Below, piece after piece: positions 35,378-44,163 of a stretch of 58,409 nt of DNA. The DNA lies in contig NZ_RQRS01000033.1 of NCBI RefSeq assembly GCF_004335085.1, forward strand, positions 1 to 58,409, given 5' to 3'. The translations under genes and the position numbers were made by a program. The notes beneath the pieces were generated by a model. That model ran no database searches. It worked only from the letters and a program-made list of their open reading frames with translations, and was not told where the DNA came from. This DNA is from Pedobacter nototheniae. Its GTDB lineage: Bacteria > Bacteroidota > Bacteroidia > Sphingobacteriales > Sphingobacteriaceae. The first letter of the stretch is position 1; each line of letters starts with the position of its first letter.

Positions 35378-35533
35378 TTATTTTTTATTGGCGATGAAGC
35401 GATCCTGAGTTTTGATCCAATCCATTTTATTGGCGTGAAACTCACGATGGCCTTGGTTAATTTTTATTGGTGATGACAGTGCTGAGTCTGTGTTCACTGA
35501 ATGTTGCTCAGGTGAGATACGGGATTTTTTCAT
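35378..35533 (-). CDS. 51-aa ORF translationally coupled between CusA-TolC and its adaptor
   Basis: A 51-aa reading frame starts in an ATGA overlap with the CusA-TolC stop and ends 11 bases before the adaptor ATG. The product is basic and hydrophilic (MKKSRISPEQHS..., HREFHANKMDWIKTQDRFIA), with four His but no signal or membrane helix, so a cytoplasmic peptide is predicted. The tight packing supports a real gene; I do not recognise the family. Confidence 0.6.
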   Translation of the reverse strand: MKKSRISPEQHSVNTDSALSSPIKINQGHREFHANKMDWIKTQDRFIANKK

Positions 35534-38500
35534 TCTGTTCCTGCGTTTAAGTAATTAAACTGAATGACTGCCTGATTCAGGCTTTTAACAAGGTCAAGGT
35601 AATTGCTTCGTATCGTAACAGACTGGTTGATCAGCATCCCCCATTCGAGATAATTGATTTCACCATTTACAAACTGCTTATTGGCTGTGGTTATAATGAG
35701 GTCCGCATTTTTGAGTACCGTTTTTTCATACTGCTCTACATTTTCCAGCCCATATTGGTATTGCTTTCTGAGGGTCATTAACTGTAGGTTCAGTTGCTGT
35801 CTTTGCTGCTCGAGACCGGAAATGGCAATGTCCTCATTAATTCTGGCTGCCGATATCCTGGCTTTCTGGGCAGCACTAAAAATCGGGATACCGATCCCTA
35901 ACTGCGCGGCCTGGAAACGTTTGTTACCATTATAGTAACGGTCATCAGCGCCGGTTCCCTTCATGGAGGTATTAAAGTAGCCGAGGCTGATTTCCGGTAG
36001 CAGTTTCGACTGTTCTACCTTGGTGAGTGCCTTACTGATGAGCTTTTGCTGCTCATAGATCTTCAAGGTATAATTTTTATCCACTTCAAAAGCCGCCACA
36101 TTTTCAGGCAATTTTTTCTTTTCTATTTTGCCCTCAGGATAAAACCTATTTTCACTATTGAGTAACACCCCGAAATGCAGCAATACCGTTTCCATTTCCT
36201 GGCGGAGCTGGCTTAACTGAAAAGCCACTGCTGCTTTCTGGGTTTCGGCTGTAGCCTTTTCCATGATATTGCTTTCTCCAACCTTAAAACGGATTTTTGC
36301 CTTATCCAAAAACCGGCTGTAAAGCGAATCGCTTTTCAGGATGAGTTTTTCCTTTTCTTTTAAATATAAAAAATGATCAAACACTTCTGCTATTGTCCTG
36401 CGAAGCTCGGCTGCTTTTAGGGTAGCGCTCAAGGTTGCCTGCTCGGCTTCCAAAGTAAGCAGATTTCGCTGTTTTGCATATACGGACGGGAAACTGAAAG
36501 ACTGGGAAATTCCGATCCGGTTATCGGTAAAAGCACTGTTTAGCTGTCCAATCTCTCCTGTTAGATTGGCCATGGGCCTGGCGCCAGATGTTTTGACGAG
36601 TTGCTGCCGGTATTTGATAAGTAGTGCCTGGTTTTTAACCGTCAAACTATTTTTCATGGCGGTATCTATAGCTGCTGAAAGCGTGATAGGCTGCTGGGCA
36701 TTTACCTTACCTATACCAATGGAAAGTACAATACCAACTATGGTAAGCCTTTTACGACCAAAAGAAAATCCAATTCCTTTTTCAAACAAAATATAAAGCA
36801 CCGGTAATACAAAAAGTGTTAAAAAAGTTGCAACCATAAGGCCTCCTATCACAACTGTTGCCAAAGGACGCTGCACTTCGGCACCTGCTCCATTGCTCAG
36901 GGCCATCGGCAGAAAACCTAAGGATGCCACAAAAGCGGTCATCATGACCGGTCTTAATCTCAAACTGGTTCCCTTAAGTACTATTTCTCTTAAATTCGTC
37001 ATGCCCTCTTTTTTAAGTCTGTTAAATTCCGCAATAAGCACAATTCCATTGAGTACAGCCACACCAAACAGCGCGATAAAGCCAACCCCTGCACTGATAC
37101 TGAAAGGCATTCCACGAAGCGCCAGAAAGAAGATCCCGCCTATTGCAGACAGCGGAATGGCTGAATAGATAAGCAGCCCCTGTTTAACCGAGCCGAAAGC
37201 AAAAAACAGCAGGATAAATATCAGTACCAAGGATACGGGCACTGCAACCATCAGCCTTTTCTTGGCCGCATTCAAATTCTCAAATGCACCACCATAAGTG
37301 ACGTAATAGCCCGGGGGAAATTTGATCTTGGCATTCACCTTTTCCTGCAGTTCATTAACAATGGTCTGCACATCTCTTCCCCTTACATTGAAACCGACAA
37401 CCAATCTCCTTTTGGCATCCTCACGCTGAATCTGGTTGGGGCCGTTTTTGATTTCGACGCTTGCAAGTTGAGATAAGGGTATCTGCGTCCCTGCAGGCGT
37501 TGGTATTAAAAGATTTTGAATGTCTCCTAAGTTTTTGCGCTGCTCCCCATCAAGCCGAACGACAAGTTGAAAACGCTTCTCCCCTTCAAAAATAAGACCT
37601 GCACTCTGGCCGGCAAATGCGGTATTCACGATCCGGTTCACGTCCGTAATATCCAGGTTATATTGAGCGATTAATGCCCTGTTGTAAGAAATCACCACCT
37701 GCGGCATTCCGGTGACCGGTTCAATGAAGAGATCCCGGGCGCCGTTTACAGAAGAAATCACCGAACCCAGTTGTTTGGCAAATATCGCTAGGGTATCCAG
37801 GTTCTCCCCGAAAATCTTGCAAACCACATCCTGCCTGGCTCCGGTCATCAGCTCATTAAATCGCATTTGTACCGGATACTGAAATCCTGCGGTAATGCCG
37901 GGCACTGCTTCCAGCGCCTTGCCCATTTTTTCAGAAAGCTCATTAAATGTTTTTGCCGAGGTCCAGTCTTTTTTATCCTTCAATATCACCATCATATCAC
38001 TGGCCTCCATTGGCATGGGATCAGTCGGCACCTCGCCGCTTCCAATCTTGGTGACCACTTTTTCTACTTCCGGAAACTGGGTCTTCAAGATATGCGCCGC
38101 CTTTTGTGTACTTTCTATCGTCGTGGAAATACTGCTTCCGGTGAGTACCCTGGTATCTACAGCAAAATCGCCTTCTTCCAGTGCCGGAATAAATTCGCCC
38201 CCAAGAAATGTGAGGGTAATCGCAGCCAGTACAAATAATGAAAATACAGTGAGTAATACCATTTTTGGAAATGCCATAACTTTCGATAGCATTTTATGGT
38301 AAGCATTTTCCAGTCTGGACATCATACGGTCAGAAAAATTGGCTTTGTGCTTGATTTTTTTGCTCAAAAACAGCGCACTCATCATGGGTATGTAAGTGAG
38401 CGAGAGGATAAAGGCACCCAGCAACGCAAAGGCAACTGTCTGCGCCATTGGCTTGAACATTTTTCCCTCAATCCCCTGCAAGGTAAAAATCGGAAGGTAA

Positions 38501-39882
38501 ACGATGAGAATGATAATCTGCCCGAATACTGCACTGTTCATCATCTTACCTGCAGATTGCTCCACCTGTCCGTCCATTTCCTGCGGTGATATTTTATCGA
38601 GCGTCGCAAACTTCTTGTGATGGGAAAGCTGGTGCATCACCGCTTCAACGATAATTACCGCGCCATCAACGATCAGTCCGAAATCCAGTGCGCCAAGGCT
38701 CATCAGGTTTCCGCTTACCCCGAAGGTATTCATCATAATCACCGCAAAAAGCATGGCCAGGGGAATAATGGAAGCCACAATCAGCCCTGCCCTGAAATTA
38801 CCCAGAAAAAGAACGAGTACAAATACAACAATCAGTGCACCTTCCATCAGGTTTTTCTCTACCGTACCGATGGCATTATTCACCATCTTTGTTCTATCCA
38901 AAAATGGTTCGATTACAACCCCTTTCGGCAAGGTCTTCTGGATCTGGGCAATCCTGTCCTTTACATTTTTGATCACCTCGCTGCTGTTTGCGCCTTTGAG
39001 CATCATTACCACTGCGCCCGATACTTCGCCCTGGTCGTTGTAGCACATTGCACCGTAACGAGTGGCGTAGCCAAGCTTGACCTCAGCTACATCGCGGATA
39101 AACAGCGGTCTGTTCTGCGGCGTTTTAATGGCGATATTTCCAATATCTTCTACCGTAGATACCAGTCCTTCGGTACGGATGAAGAGTACCGAGGGACCTT
39201 TTTCGATATAAGCACCGCCGGTATTCTGGTTATTCCGGTCAATCGCACTGAACACATCATTGATGGTAATTCCGAAAGATGCAAGCTTGTTGGGGTTAAT
39301 GGCAATTTCATATTGCTTAAGCTTGCCACCGAAGCTGCTTACCTCTGCTACCCCTTTGACGCCAAGTAACTGTCTTCTTACGATCCAGTCCTGAATGGTC
39401 CTGAGCTCGGTTTCTTTATACTTATGTTCATAACCTTTTTCCGGCCGGACCACGTATTGATAAATTTCCCCCAGACCGGTAGATACCGGCCCAAGCTCAG
39501 GGCTTCCTATTCCCTGCGGAATTTGCGTCTGAACCTGTTGCAGACGTTCTGCAACCTGTTGCCTTGCCCAGTAAATATCGGTATCATCGTTAAAAACAAT
39601 GGTAACCAGGGAAAGGCCAAACCTCGAAAAGCTCCTGATCTCGAGCATACCCGGTATATTGCTGTTGGCCTGTTCGATGGGAAAGGTGACCAGTCTTTCG
39701 ATGTCGGTCGCACCGAAAGAGGGTGCAATGGTGATTACCTGAACCTGGTTATTGGTAATGTCGGGAACTGCGTCTATGGGCAGTTTTTTGATCTCGTAAA
39801 ATCCATATCCGATGAGCGCAAAAATAAACAGCCCGATGATGAGCTTATTGCGCACCGAAAATTCTATTATCCTGTTGAGCAT
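35530..39882 (-). CDS. CusA/CzcA-type heavy-metal RND pump fused to a TolC-like channel
   Basis: The 1450-aa protein carries the RND permease (about 1-1040) with the TM4 signature GLIVDGAVIIVEAVMHQL, conserved porter repeats and 12 helices. After a hydrophobic linker (IVGIVLSIGIGKVNAQQ, about 1060) comes a TolC/OEP-like domain (about 1065-1450). One polypeptide thus supplies the inner-membrane pump and an outer-membrane channel module, a fusion known in Bacteroidota CusA families. Metal specificity cannot be read safely. It precedes the 51-aa ORF and adaptor; upstream is a conserved-looking small exported protein. Confidence 0.93.
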   Translation of the reverse strand: MLNRIIEFSVRNKLIIGLFIFALIGYGFYEIKKLPIDAVPDITNNQVQVITIAPSFGATDIERLVTFPIEQANSNIPGMLEIRSFSRFGLSLVTIVFNDDTDIYWARQQVAERLQQVQTQIPQGIGSPELGPVSTGLGEIYQYVVRPEKGYEHKYKETELRTIQDWIVRRQLLGVKGVAEVSSFGGKLKQYEIAINPNKLASFGITINDVFSAIDRNNQNTGGAYIEKGPSVLFIRTEGLVSTVEDIGNIAIKTPQNRPLFIRDVAEVKLGYATRYGAMCYNDQGEVSGAVVMMLKGANSSEVIKNVKDRIAQIQKTLPKGVVIEPFLDRTKMVNNAIGTVEKNLMEGALIVVFVLVLFLGNFRAGLIVASIIPLAMLFAVIMMNTFGVSGNLMSLGALDFGLIVDGAVIIVEAVMHQLSHHKKFATLDKISPQEMDGQVEQSAGKMMNSAVFGQIIILIVYLPIFTLQGIEGKMFKPMAQTVAFALLGAFILSLTYIPMMSALFLSKKIKHKANFSDRMMSRLENAYHKMLSKVMAFPKMVLLTVFSLFVLAAITLTFLGGEFIPALEEGDFAVDTRVLTGSSISTTIESTQKAAHILKTQFPEVEKVVTKIGSGEVPTDPMPMEASDMMVILKDKKDWTSAKTFNELSEKMGKALEAVPGITAGFQYPVQMRFNELMTGARQDVVCKIFGENLDTLAIFAKQLGSVISSVNGARDLFIEPVTGMPQVVISYNRALIAQYNLDITDVNRIVNTAFAGQSAGLIFEGEKRFQLVVRLDGEQRKNLGDIQNLLIPTPAGTQIPLSQLASVEIKNGPNQIQREDAKRRLVVGFNVRGRDVQTIVNELQEKVNAKIKFPPGYYVTYGGAFENLNAAKKRLMVAVPVSLVLIFILLFFAFGSVKQGLLIYSAIPLSAIGGIFFLALRGMPFSISAGVGFIALFGVAVLNGIVLIAEFNRLKKEGMTNLREIVLKGTSLRLRPVMMTAFVASLGFLPMALSNGAGAEVQRPLATVVIGGLMVATFLTLFVLPVLYILFEKGIGFSFGRKRLTIVGIVLSIGIGKVNAQQPITLSAAIDTAMKNSLTVKNQALLIKYRQQLVKTSGARPMANLTGEIGQLNSAFTDNRIGISQSFSFPSVYAKQRNLLTLEAEQATLSATLKAAELRRTIAEVFDHFLYLKEKEKLILKSDSLYSRFLDKAKIRFKVGESNIMEKATAETQKAAVAFQLSQLRQEMETVLLHFGVLLNSENRFYPEGKIEKKKLPENVAAFEVDKNYTLKIYEQQKLISKALTKVEQSKLLPEISLGYFNTSMKGTGADDRYYNGNKRFQAAQLGIGIPIFSAAQKARISAARINEDIAISGLEQQRQQLNLQLMTLRKQYQYGLENVEQYEKTVLKNADLIITTANKQFVNGEINYLEWGMLINQSVTIRSNYLDLVKSLNQAVIQFNYLNAGTE

Positions 39883-39932
39883 AAAATCTTTAATAAACGT
39901 TTAAAAATTAATAAAATTTGTTCTTATGCTTA

Positions 39933-40343
39933 TCAGATCGATAGCGCATAAGTGCTCAGGCAGCACTTTGGTGGTTGCCAAATGTCGCCTCCGGGTGTAG
40001 GGGTTTCGGGAAATTGATAAAAGAATAATTTGAGGTGTCGCAATTCAATGCCCGGATCGATTGGAACGACTATCTGACCGGCTTCCAGGCGAACAAAGGA
40101 TTCCCCATGGTTCAACGGAACACAGGTCTTAAAGGGCAATTTCATATCCTTATCATAGTCTGCATCACGCACATCTCCGTTAAAGTAATGGATATAAAAA
40201 AATCTCCAAAGGGATAAATCCTTTTGCTGCTCTTTATGCTCAAGGTAATGCCCGATCAGCTCGGGCACCTTTAGAAACTGGGAAAGCGCTGTAGATGAAA
40301 AAAGATAACAGCACAACAGAAGTACAGCAGTTCTTTTTAGCAT
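39933..40343 (-). CDS. small exported protein of unknown function in the CusA operon
   Basis: The 136-aa protein has a signal peptide (ending TALSQ), then an acidic-aromatic core (LSLWRFFYIHYFNGDVRDAD, KTCVPLNHGESF) and a Cys-Cys pair in the tail (PPKCCLSTYAL). I do not know its family. Its position between the cytochrome b gene (29 bases) and the pump (50 bases) suggests a periplasmic helper; Cys and His residues could bind metal. Confidence 0.7.
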   Translation of the reverse strand: MLKRTAVLLLCCYLFSSTALSQFLKVPELIGHYLEHKEQQKDLSLWRFFYIHYFNGDVRDADYDKDMKLPFKTCVPLNHGESFVRLEAGQIVVPIDPGIELRHLKLFFYQFPETPTPGGDIWQPPKCCLSTYALSI

Positions 40344-40372
40344 GGCCTAGATCCTAATTATTTTCATCATTT

Positions 40373-41041
40373 TCAACTCTCTCCCCCGTTGATCATATCC
40401 GAAACAATTCCCTTTCCATCTTTACGCTCGGCTAGGAATACCCCTGCAAGGTGAATGACAATAAAAGCCAGAATCAGGTACATACAGAACCCATGGAATT
40501 CCTTTATGCTGTGGTTAATGTTTTGCGGGATGCCGGTATAATCTTCAAAAGTGAGCAGGAGGCCTGTAACCACCATAATCAAAAGCAGGAGATAAAAAAT
40601 GATATAAAGTCCTTTCACCACCAGTTCGTGCTTTGCTGCCTCTCGCTCTTTTTTTAAAATAAAATAAGCCCGGTAAGCTTTTTTGAGCTTGGGAAAGAGT
40701 TTTTGCGAGGGCGGCATAAAAAACTCTGCAACTAATCTGAACAGAAAAAGCGCGGCTAAGACATAGCCAAAATAGATGTGTATGCCCCATACCTGATCTT
40801 CCAGGCCATGCGTAACTGCACCGGCCTGCTTATCACTTATTGATGCACCGGCATTGATCAATTCATTTTTCACAAAGCTGCGCTGCGCACGGTCAAAAAG
40901 TGTAGCGTTGATCAGCACAGTGAGCAGGGATCCTGAGATCATAATAAAATTTACCCAGTGCCAGAAACGTGTCGACGAAGCATATTTCTTTCCTTTTCTG
41001 TTCACTCCTATTTCTTGGTTGGTAGGTTCGATAATGGCCAT
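40373..41041 (-). CDS. cytochrome b561/b6-type membrane cytochrome
   Basis: The 222-aa protein has four to five helices and the expected haem-ligand His residues: FWHWVNF, WGIHIYFGY, KEFHGFCMY and VIHLAGVF. It belongs to the bacterial cytochrome b561 / Ni-hydrogenase b-type family, which passes electrons between the quinone pool and periplasmic partners. Its place in the metal-efflux operon, sharing promoter type with the Rieske operon, suggests a route from quinol to the redox operon products (inference). Confidence 0.85.
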   Translation of the reverse strand: MAIIEPTNQEIGVNRKGKKYASSTRFWHWVNFIMISGSLLTVLINATLFDRAQRSFVKNELINAGASISDKQAGAVTHGLEDQVWGIHIYFGYVLAALFLFRLVAEFFMPPSQKLFPKLKKAYRAYFILKKEREAAKHELVVKGLYIIFYLLLLIMVVTGLLLTFEDYTGIPQNINHSIKEFHGFCMYLILAFIVIHLAGVFLAERKDGKGIVSDMINGGES

Positions 41042-41047
41042 ATGATT

Positions 41048-42304
41048 TTATTGAGGGTTGAAAGTTATGCTAAAAGTATGCAGGTCTTGATGGTAGGAAT
41101 AATCAAGCTGGTAATGTTGACGGTTGCAGATCTGCTTTAATATGGCAAGCCCCAGACCGGTGCCTTCTGATGCATTATCCTTATAAAAACGGTCGAATAT
41201 TTTTCCGGGATCGAGCGCTTTATTGTGGCCTGTGTTTGCAAATGCGATTTGGTCTGCATCCAACCTCACCTCAATCTTACCTCCGTCATAGTTATGCCTG
41301 ATCACGTTGCTGAAAAGATTGTTAATCAGTATTTCAAGTAAGCTTCGGCTTGCAGAAATCGTTACATCGGTCAATGTGGTTTCAACAGTAATATTCCGCT
41401 CGGTGATCAGTTCCTGGAAGTATACCTGCTTTTCTTCGATAAGCAATTTCAGGTTAACCTTTTCCTCATCCTGCAATAAATTATTATCAATCTTAACCAG
41501 GAGTAGCAGTGATTGGTTCAGCTTGGTTAGTCGCGAGGTGGCCTTATATAATTCAACCAGGGTTTCGCCATCTTCCTTACCCAGAACATTTGACTGTAGC
41601 ATATTATCGAGCTTAGAATTGATTACCGCAAGAGGCGTCATCATTTCGTGGGAAGCATTTTCAGTAAAAAGCTTAATCTCGTTATAATCAGACTTCACCT
41701 TGCCCGAAAGTTCTAACAACATCCGGTTCAATTGCCTGAATTCTGCAACGGGCATCTCAACAGGCTCGTATGGCCGATCATGGTTGATGTTGAACGCCGT
41801 AATATTCTTTAAGAGCTGCTCAAAAGGCGTCCAGATTTTCCTGAGCAAAATCCTGTTCACCAATAACACCAGGCCAAAAAGCATCGTCACCGGAAGGAGG
41901 ATGATTAGGCAGATGTTCCTGATCTGCTCCTGCCGTTCAAATTTTGAAGCGATGACCAGAACCTGGTAAGGTTGCCCAACCAGTTCGAGTTCGGTTTTAA
42001 GGTACCTTGCGGTTTCCTTCCGGTGCTTAAGCGGATTATAGAATAGGGTATCCGCGTAGCTACTGGAAGGGCTGGCCTTCTTTATTTTTTTATACTGAAC
42101 AACAAGGTCCTCAAATTCATGCGGCTGATAAAAATTGCCCTCTGCCGAATACTCTTTTACCTCCATGACCTCTTCCACCAGATCATGGTCAATCTGCTGA
42201 TCAAGATAATAAATGAGCATCCGGTAAAAAAGAAATCCGATCAGCAGCAGTCCAAAAAGACTGATGATCATCAGTATCCTGTTGTATCTGGTAAATAGCT
42301 TCAT
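41048..42304 (-). CDS. sensor histidine kinase HK2
   Basis: The 418-aa kinase parallels HK1: TM1 (about 12-33), a periplasmic sensor of about 95 aa, TM2 (about 130-152), phospho-acceptor His219 (NASHEMMTPLAV), and N (LINNLFSNVIRHN), G1 (FANTGHNK) and G2 (GLGLAILKQ) boxes. The sensor region differs most from HK1, consistent with a different signal. It overlaps RR2 by 4 bases and is followed by the cytochrome b gene after 6 bases. Confidence 0.93.
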   Translation of the reverse strand: MKLFTRYNRILMIISLFGLLLIGFLFYRMLIYYLDQQIDHDLVEEVMEVKEYSAEGNFYQPHEFEDLVVQYKKIKKASPSSSYADTLFYNPLKHRKETARYLKTELELVGQPYQVLVIASKFERQEQIRNICLIILLPVTMLFGLVLLVNRILLRKIWTPFEQLLKNITAFNINHDRPYEPVEMPVAEFRQLNRMLLELSGKVKSDYNEIKLFTENASHEMMTPLAVINSKLDNMLQSNVLGKEDGETLVELYKATSRLTKLNQSLLLLVKIDNNLLQDEEKVNLKLLIEEKQVYFQELITERNITVETTLTDVTISASRSLLEILINNLFSNVIRHNYDGGKIEVRLDADQIAFANTGHNKALDPGKIFDRFYKDNASEGTGLGLAILKQICNRQHYQLDYSYHQDLHTFSITFNPQ

Positions 42305-42978
42305 ACTTCCGTGAATTTATAACCTATGCCATATACTGACTGAAAATAATCCCTGCTGCCTGCGTCAGTAAGTTTTTTTCTGATATTCTTGATATGGGTA
42401 TAAATGAAATCAAAACTGTCGGCCATATCTGAATCATCACCCCAGATGTGCTCAACCGCAGCAGATTTGGAAATTACCTTGCCTTTATTGGAAACAAAAT
42501 ACAGCAAAAGATCAAATTCTTTTTTGGTCATGTATACTGCTTTACCATTTACAAGTACCTCTTTAGCATCCAGGTCTATCCTGATTTCATTAAATTCAAT
42601 ATGCCTTTCGCCGTGAGCACTTTTGCGGCGAACAACTGCCAGTATCCTGGCATTGAGCTCCGAGAGGTGAAATGGCTTGATCAGGTAATCATCAGCTCCA
42701 AGGCTAAGTCCTTCTATTTTTTGATCAATGGAATTTCTTGCTGAAATGATAATCACCCCTTCTGTCCTGTTCATCCGTTTAAGATAGTTCAGTATCTGAA
42801 GTCCTTCTCCATCTGGAAGGGTAAGATCTAGCAAAATGCAGTCATAATCATACGACATCAAGCGGCCAAGTGCTTCGCTATAAGTTGAAGCCTGACTACA
42901 TAGATATGCCTGGGAGAGCAGATACTGTGCTATGCTACGCTGTAGCCCAAGTTCATCTTCAATGATTAGAATCTTCAT
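42301..42978 (-). CDS. OmpR-family response regulator RR2
   Basis: The 225-aa regulator has receiver Asp51 (CILLDLTLPDGEG), the K in LIKPFHLSE and a winged helix (KEFDLLLYFVSNKGKVI...YGIGYKFTEV). It is the same length as RR1 and closely similar. The recognition helix region differs from RR1, which fits its different box (CTTCAG repeats rather than ACAGAATT). It carries its own box upstream (43002-43020). Confidence 0.94.
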   Translation of the reverse strand: MKILIIEDELGLQRSIAQYLLSQAYLCSQASTYSEALGRLMSYDYDCILLDLTLPDGEGLQILNYLKRMNRTEGVIIISARNSIDQKIEGLSLGADDYLIKPFHLSELNARILAVVRRKSAHGERHIEFNEIRIDLDAKEVLVNGKAVYMTKKEFDLLLYFVSNKGKVISKSAAVEHIWGDDSDMADSFDFIYTHIKNIRKKLTDAGSRDYFQSVYGIGYKFTEV

Positions 42979-42983
42979 AAAAA

Positions 42984-43020
42984 CAAATATGGTTTAAGAT
43001 ACTGAAGACATCTTGAAGTT
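42984..43020 (-). promoter_or_regulatory. RR2-type promoter before RR2
   Basis: On the minus strand CTTCAA and CTTCAG half-sites (43002-43020, starts 11 bp apart) precede CATATTTG at 42984-42991, one base off TAnnTTTG. It lies in the HD2-RR2 gap, so RR2 and HK2 can be transcribed apart from HD2. Confidence 0.58.
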
Positions 43021-43055
43021 CTCCCAAAAAAAGACCGAAATGACTTTTAAAATAA

Positions 43056-43637
43056 TCAATTACTTGAAAGTCTTTTAATGTTAACCTGTTTTCCCGGCTG
43101 AAATGCAGACCTGGAATAGGGCTCAAAATATTCGTGGGAGATGACGAGCTTAAGATTTAAGGAATTCCATTGCGCTGTGTCATAAAACAGGTTTAACATC
43201 ACTTCCCATTCCTTTCTAAGTTTTTCTGAATAAAGAAGATAATCCTCTAGAGAAAAATGATACAGATCAGCGTCGCACAAGATCTTTCCGAGTTTTTCCG
43301 TTGGGAATTGAGGAAACCTGGTGTCAGCAATACAACGGCAAATCTCATCAATGATCTCTTGCTCTACAGTTTCATTTCGCAAAAAATCAGTTGCAATCCG
43401 CATACTTTGTTCTTCATGTCCTATATATTTTTGTGTATAACCTGTATCATGAAACAACGCAGCAAGGTCTAGTTTGAGAAGCTCGACCTCGCTTAACCCA
43501 CTATGGTCTCCAATCTCTCTGGCAATCCTAATGGCTTGAAGGGTATGCTGAAGGTCATGAAAGTACATCTTGTCAGATAACTGATCCATAAACAATCTCT
43601 TAACGTAAATCACTGCCCTTTCTATTATCTGTTCCAT
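43056..43637 (-). CDS. HD-domain phosphohydrolase HD2
   Basis: From ATG 43637 the protein is 193 aa, 6 shorter than HD1 and clearly paralogous. The metal residues are conserved: YFHDLQHT, LFHDTGY, YIGHEEQS and LCDADLYHF. Its substrate is unknown. It lies 77 bases upstream of RR2 and repeats the HD-RR-HK order of the first cassette. A longer frame to 43718 exists but lacks conserved content, so the shorter start is preferred. Confidence 0.85.
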   Translation of the reverse strand: MEQIIERAVIYVKRLFMDQLSDKMYFHDLQHTLQAIRIAREIGDHSGLSEVELLKLDLAALFHDTGYTQKYIGHEEQSMRIATDFLRNETVEQEIIDEICRCIADTRFPQFPTEKLGKILCDADLYHFSLEDYLLYSEKLRKEWEVMLNLFYDTAQWNSLNLKLVISHEYFEPYSRSAFQPGKQVNIKRLSSN

Positions 43638-43660
43638 GTTTTCTTTTATTATTCCATCAA

Positions 43661-43697
43661 GCAATATAAACATCAAATCTAAAGACAAGTTGAAGTT
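43661..43697 (-). promoter_or_regulatory. RR2-type promoter before HD2
   Basis: On the minus strand CTTCAA and CTTTAG half-sites (43679-43697, starts 11 bp apart) precede TATATTGC at 43661-43668, a degenerate -7 at the shared offset. It is about 25-60 bases upstream of the HD2 ATG. Confidence 0.52.
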
Positions 43698-43718
43698 TTT
43701 TACAAAAACAGCCATCAA

Positions 43719-44163
43719 CTTACCATCTTAAAAGAAATTGTTTCTATTTGAAATTAATGAAGGTCATGAATACAATTTATGCATTTGGATTTTGACAGGT
43801 CTCTATTCGAAACAGAAAGATATACTCAGTTAAACTTGTTCATGTCAAAGTCCTTTATCAGAATAAGAATACAATGGAGGATTTTTCTCAAATGATATGG
43901 TCTTTACTTGTTATTTTTAACCTTTTATTGAAATTAACCGTCGCTTAACACTTTTGTAAGAATCGAAAACTTATAAGCCGAAGCTACAGTATACTCAATA
44001 GATCCATGCTAAAATATCAATTTTAGTTCGATGGATCTCTATTAGATAAACCAATCCATTTGACCCCTCATTGCCAATTTGGTATGTACTGACAATAAAA
44101 AACTTGCAACAAATATTTTTCCGGTAAGACGGGGTCAATTTACTCCGGTTTATCCAATAATGA
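43719..44163. other. intergenic region with an inverted-repeat element
   Basis: The 445 bases between HD2's promoter and the recombinase stop carry no credible gene. The right-hand third holds a roughly 110-base element bounded by imperfect inverted repeats (44045-44154). The rest is AT-rich with nothing recognised. Confidence 0.5.
44045..44154. repeat. 110-bp element with terminal inverted repeats
   Basis: GATAAACC ... TTGACCCC at the left (44045-44067) is mirrored by GGGGTCAA ... GGTTTATC at the right (44131-44154); the arms are about 23 bases with a few mismatches. It ends 10 bases before the recombinase stop codon. It resembles a MITE or the remnant of an IS. No clear target duplication is visible. 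Confidence 0.5.

Noticed and set aside
38617..39369. Long plus-strand frame opposite the CusA-TolC gene
   Set aside because: It is an antisense shadow: no domain pattern, and the minus strand is clearly coding.
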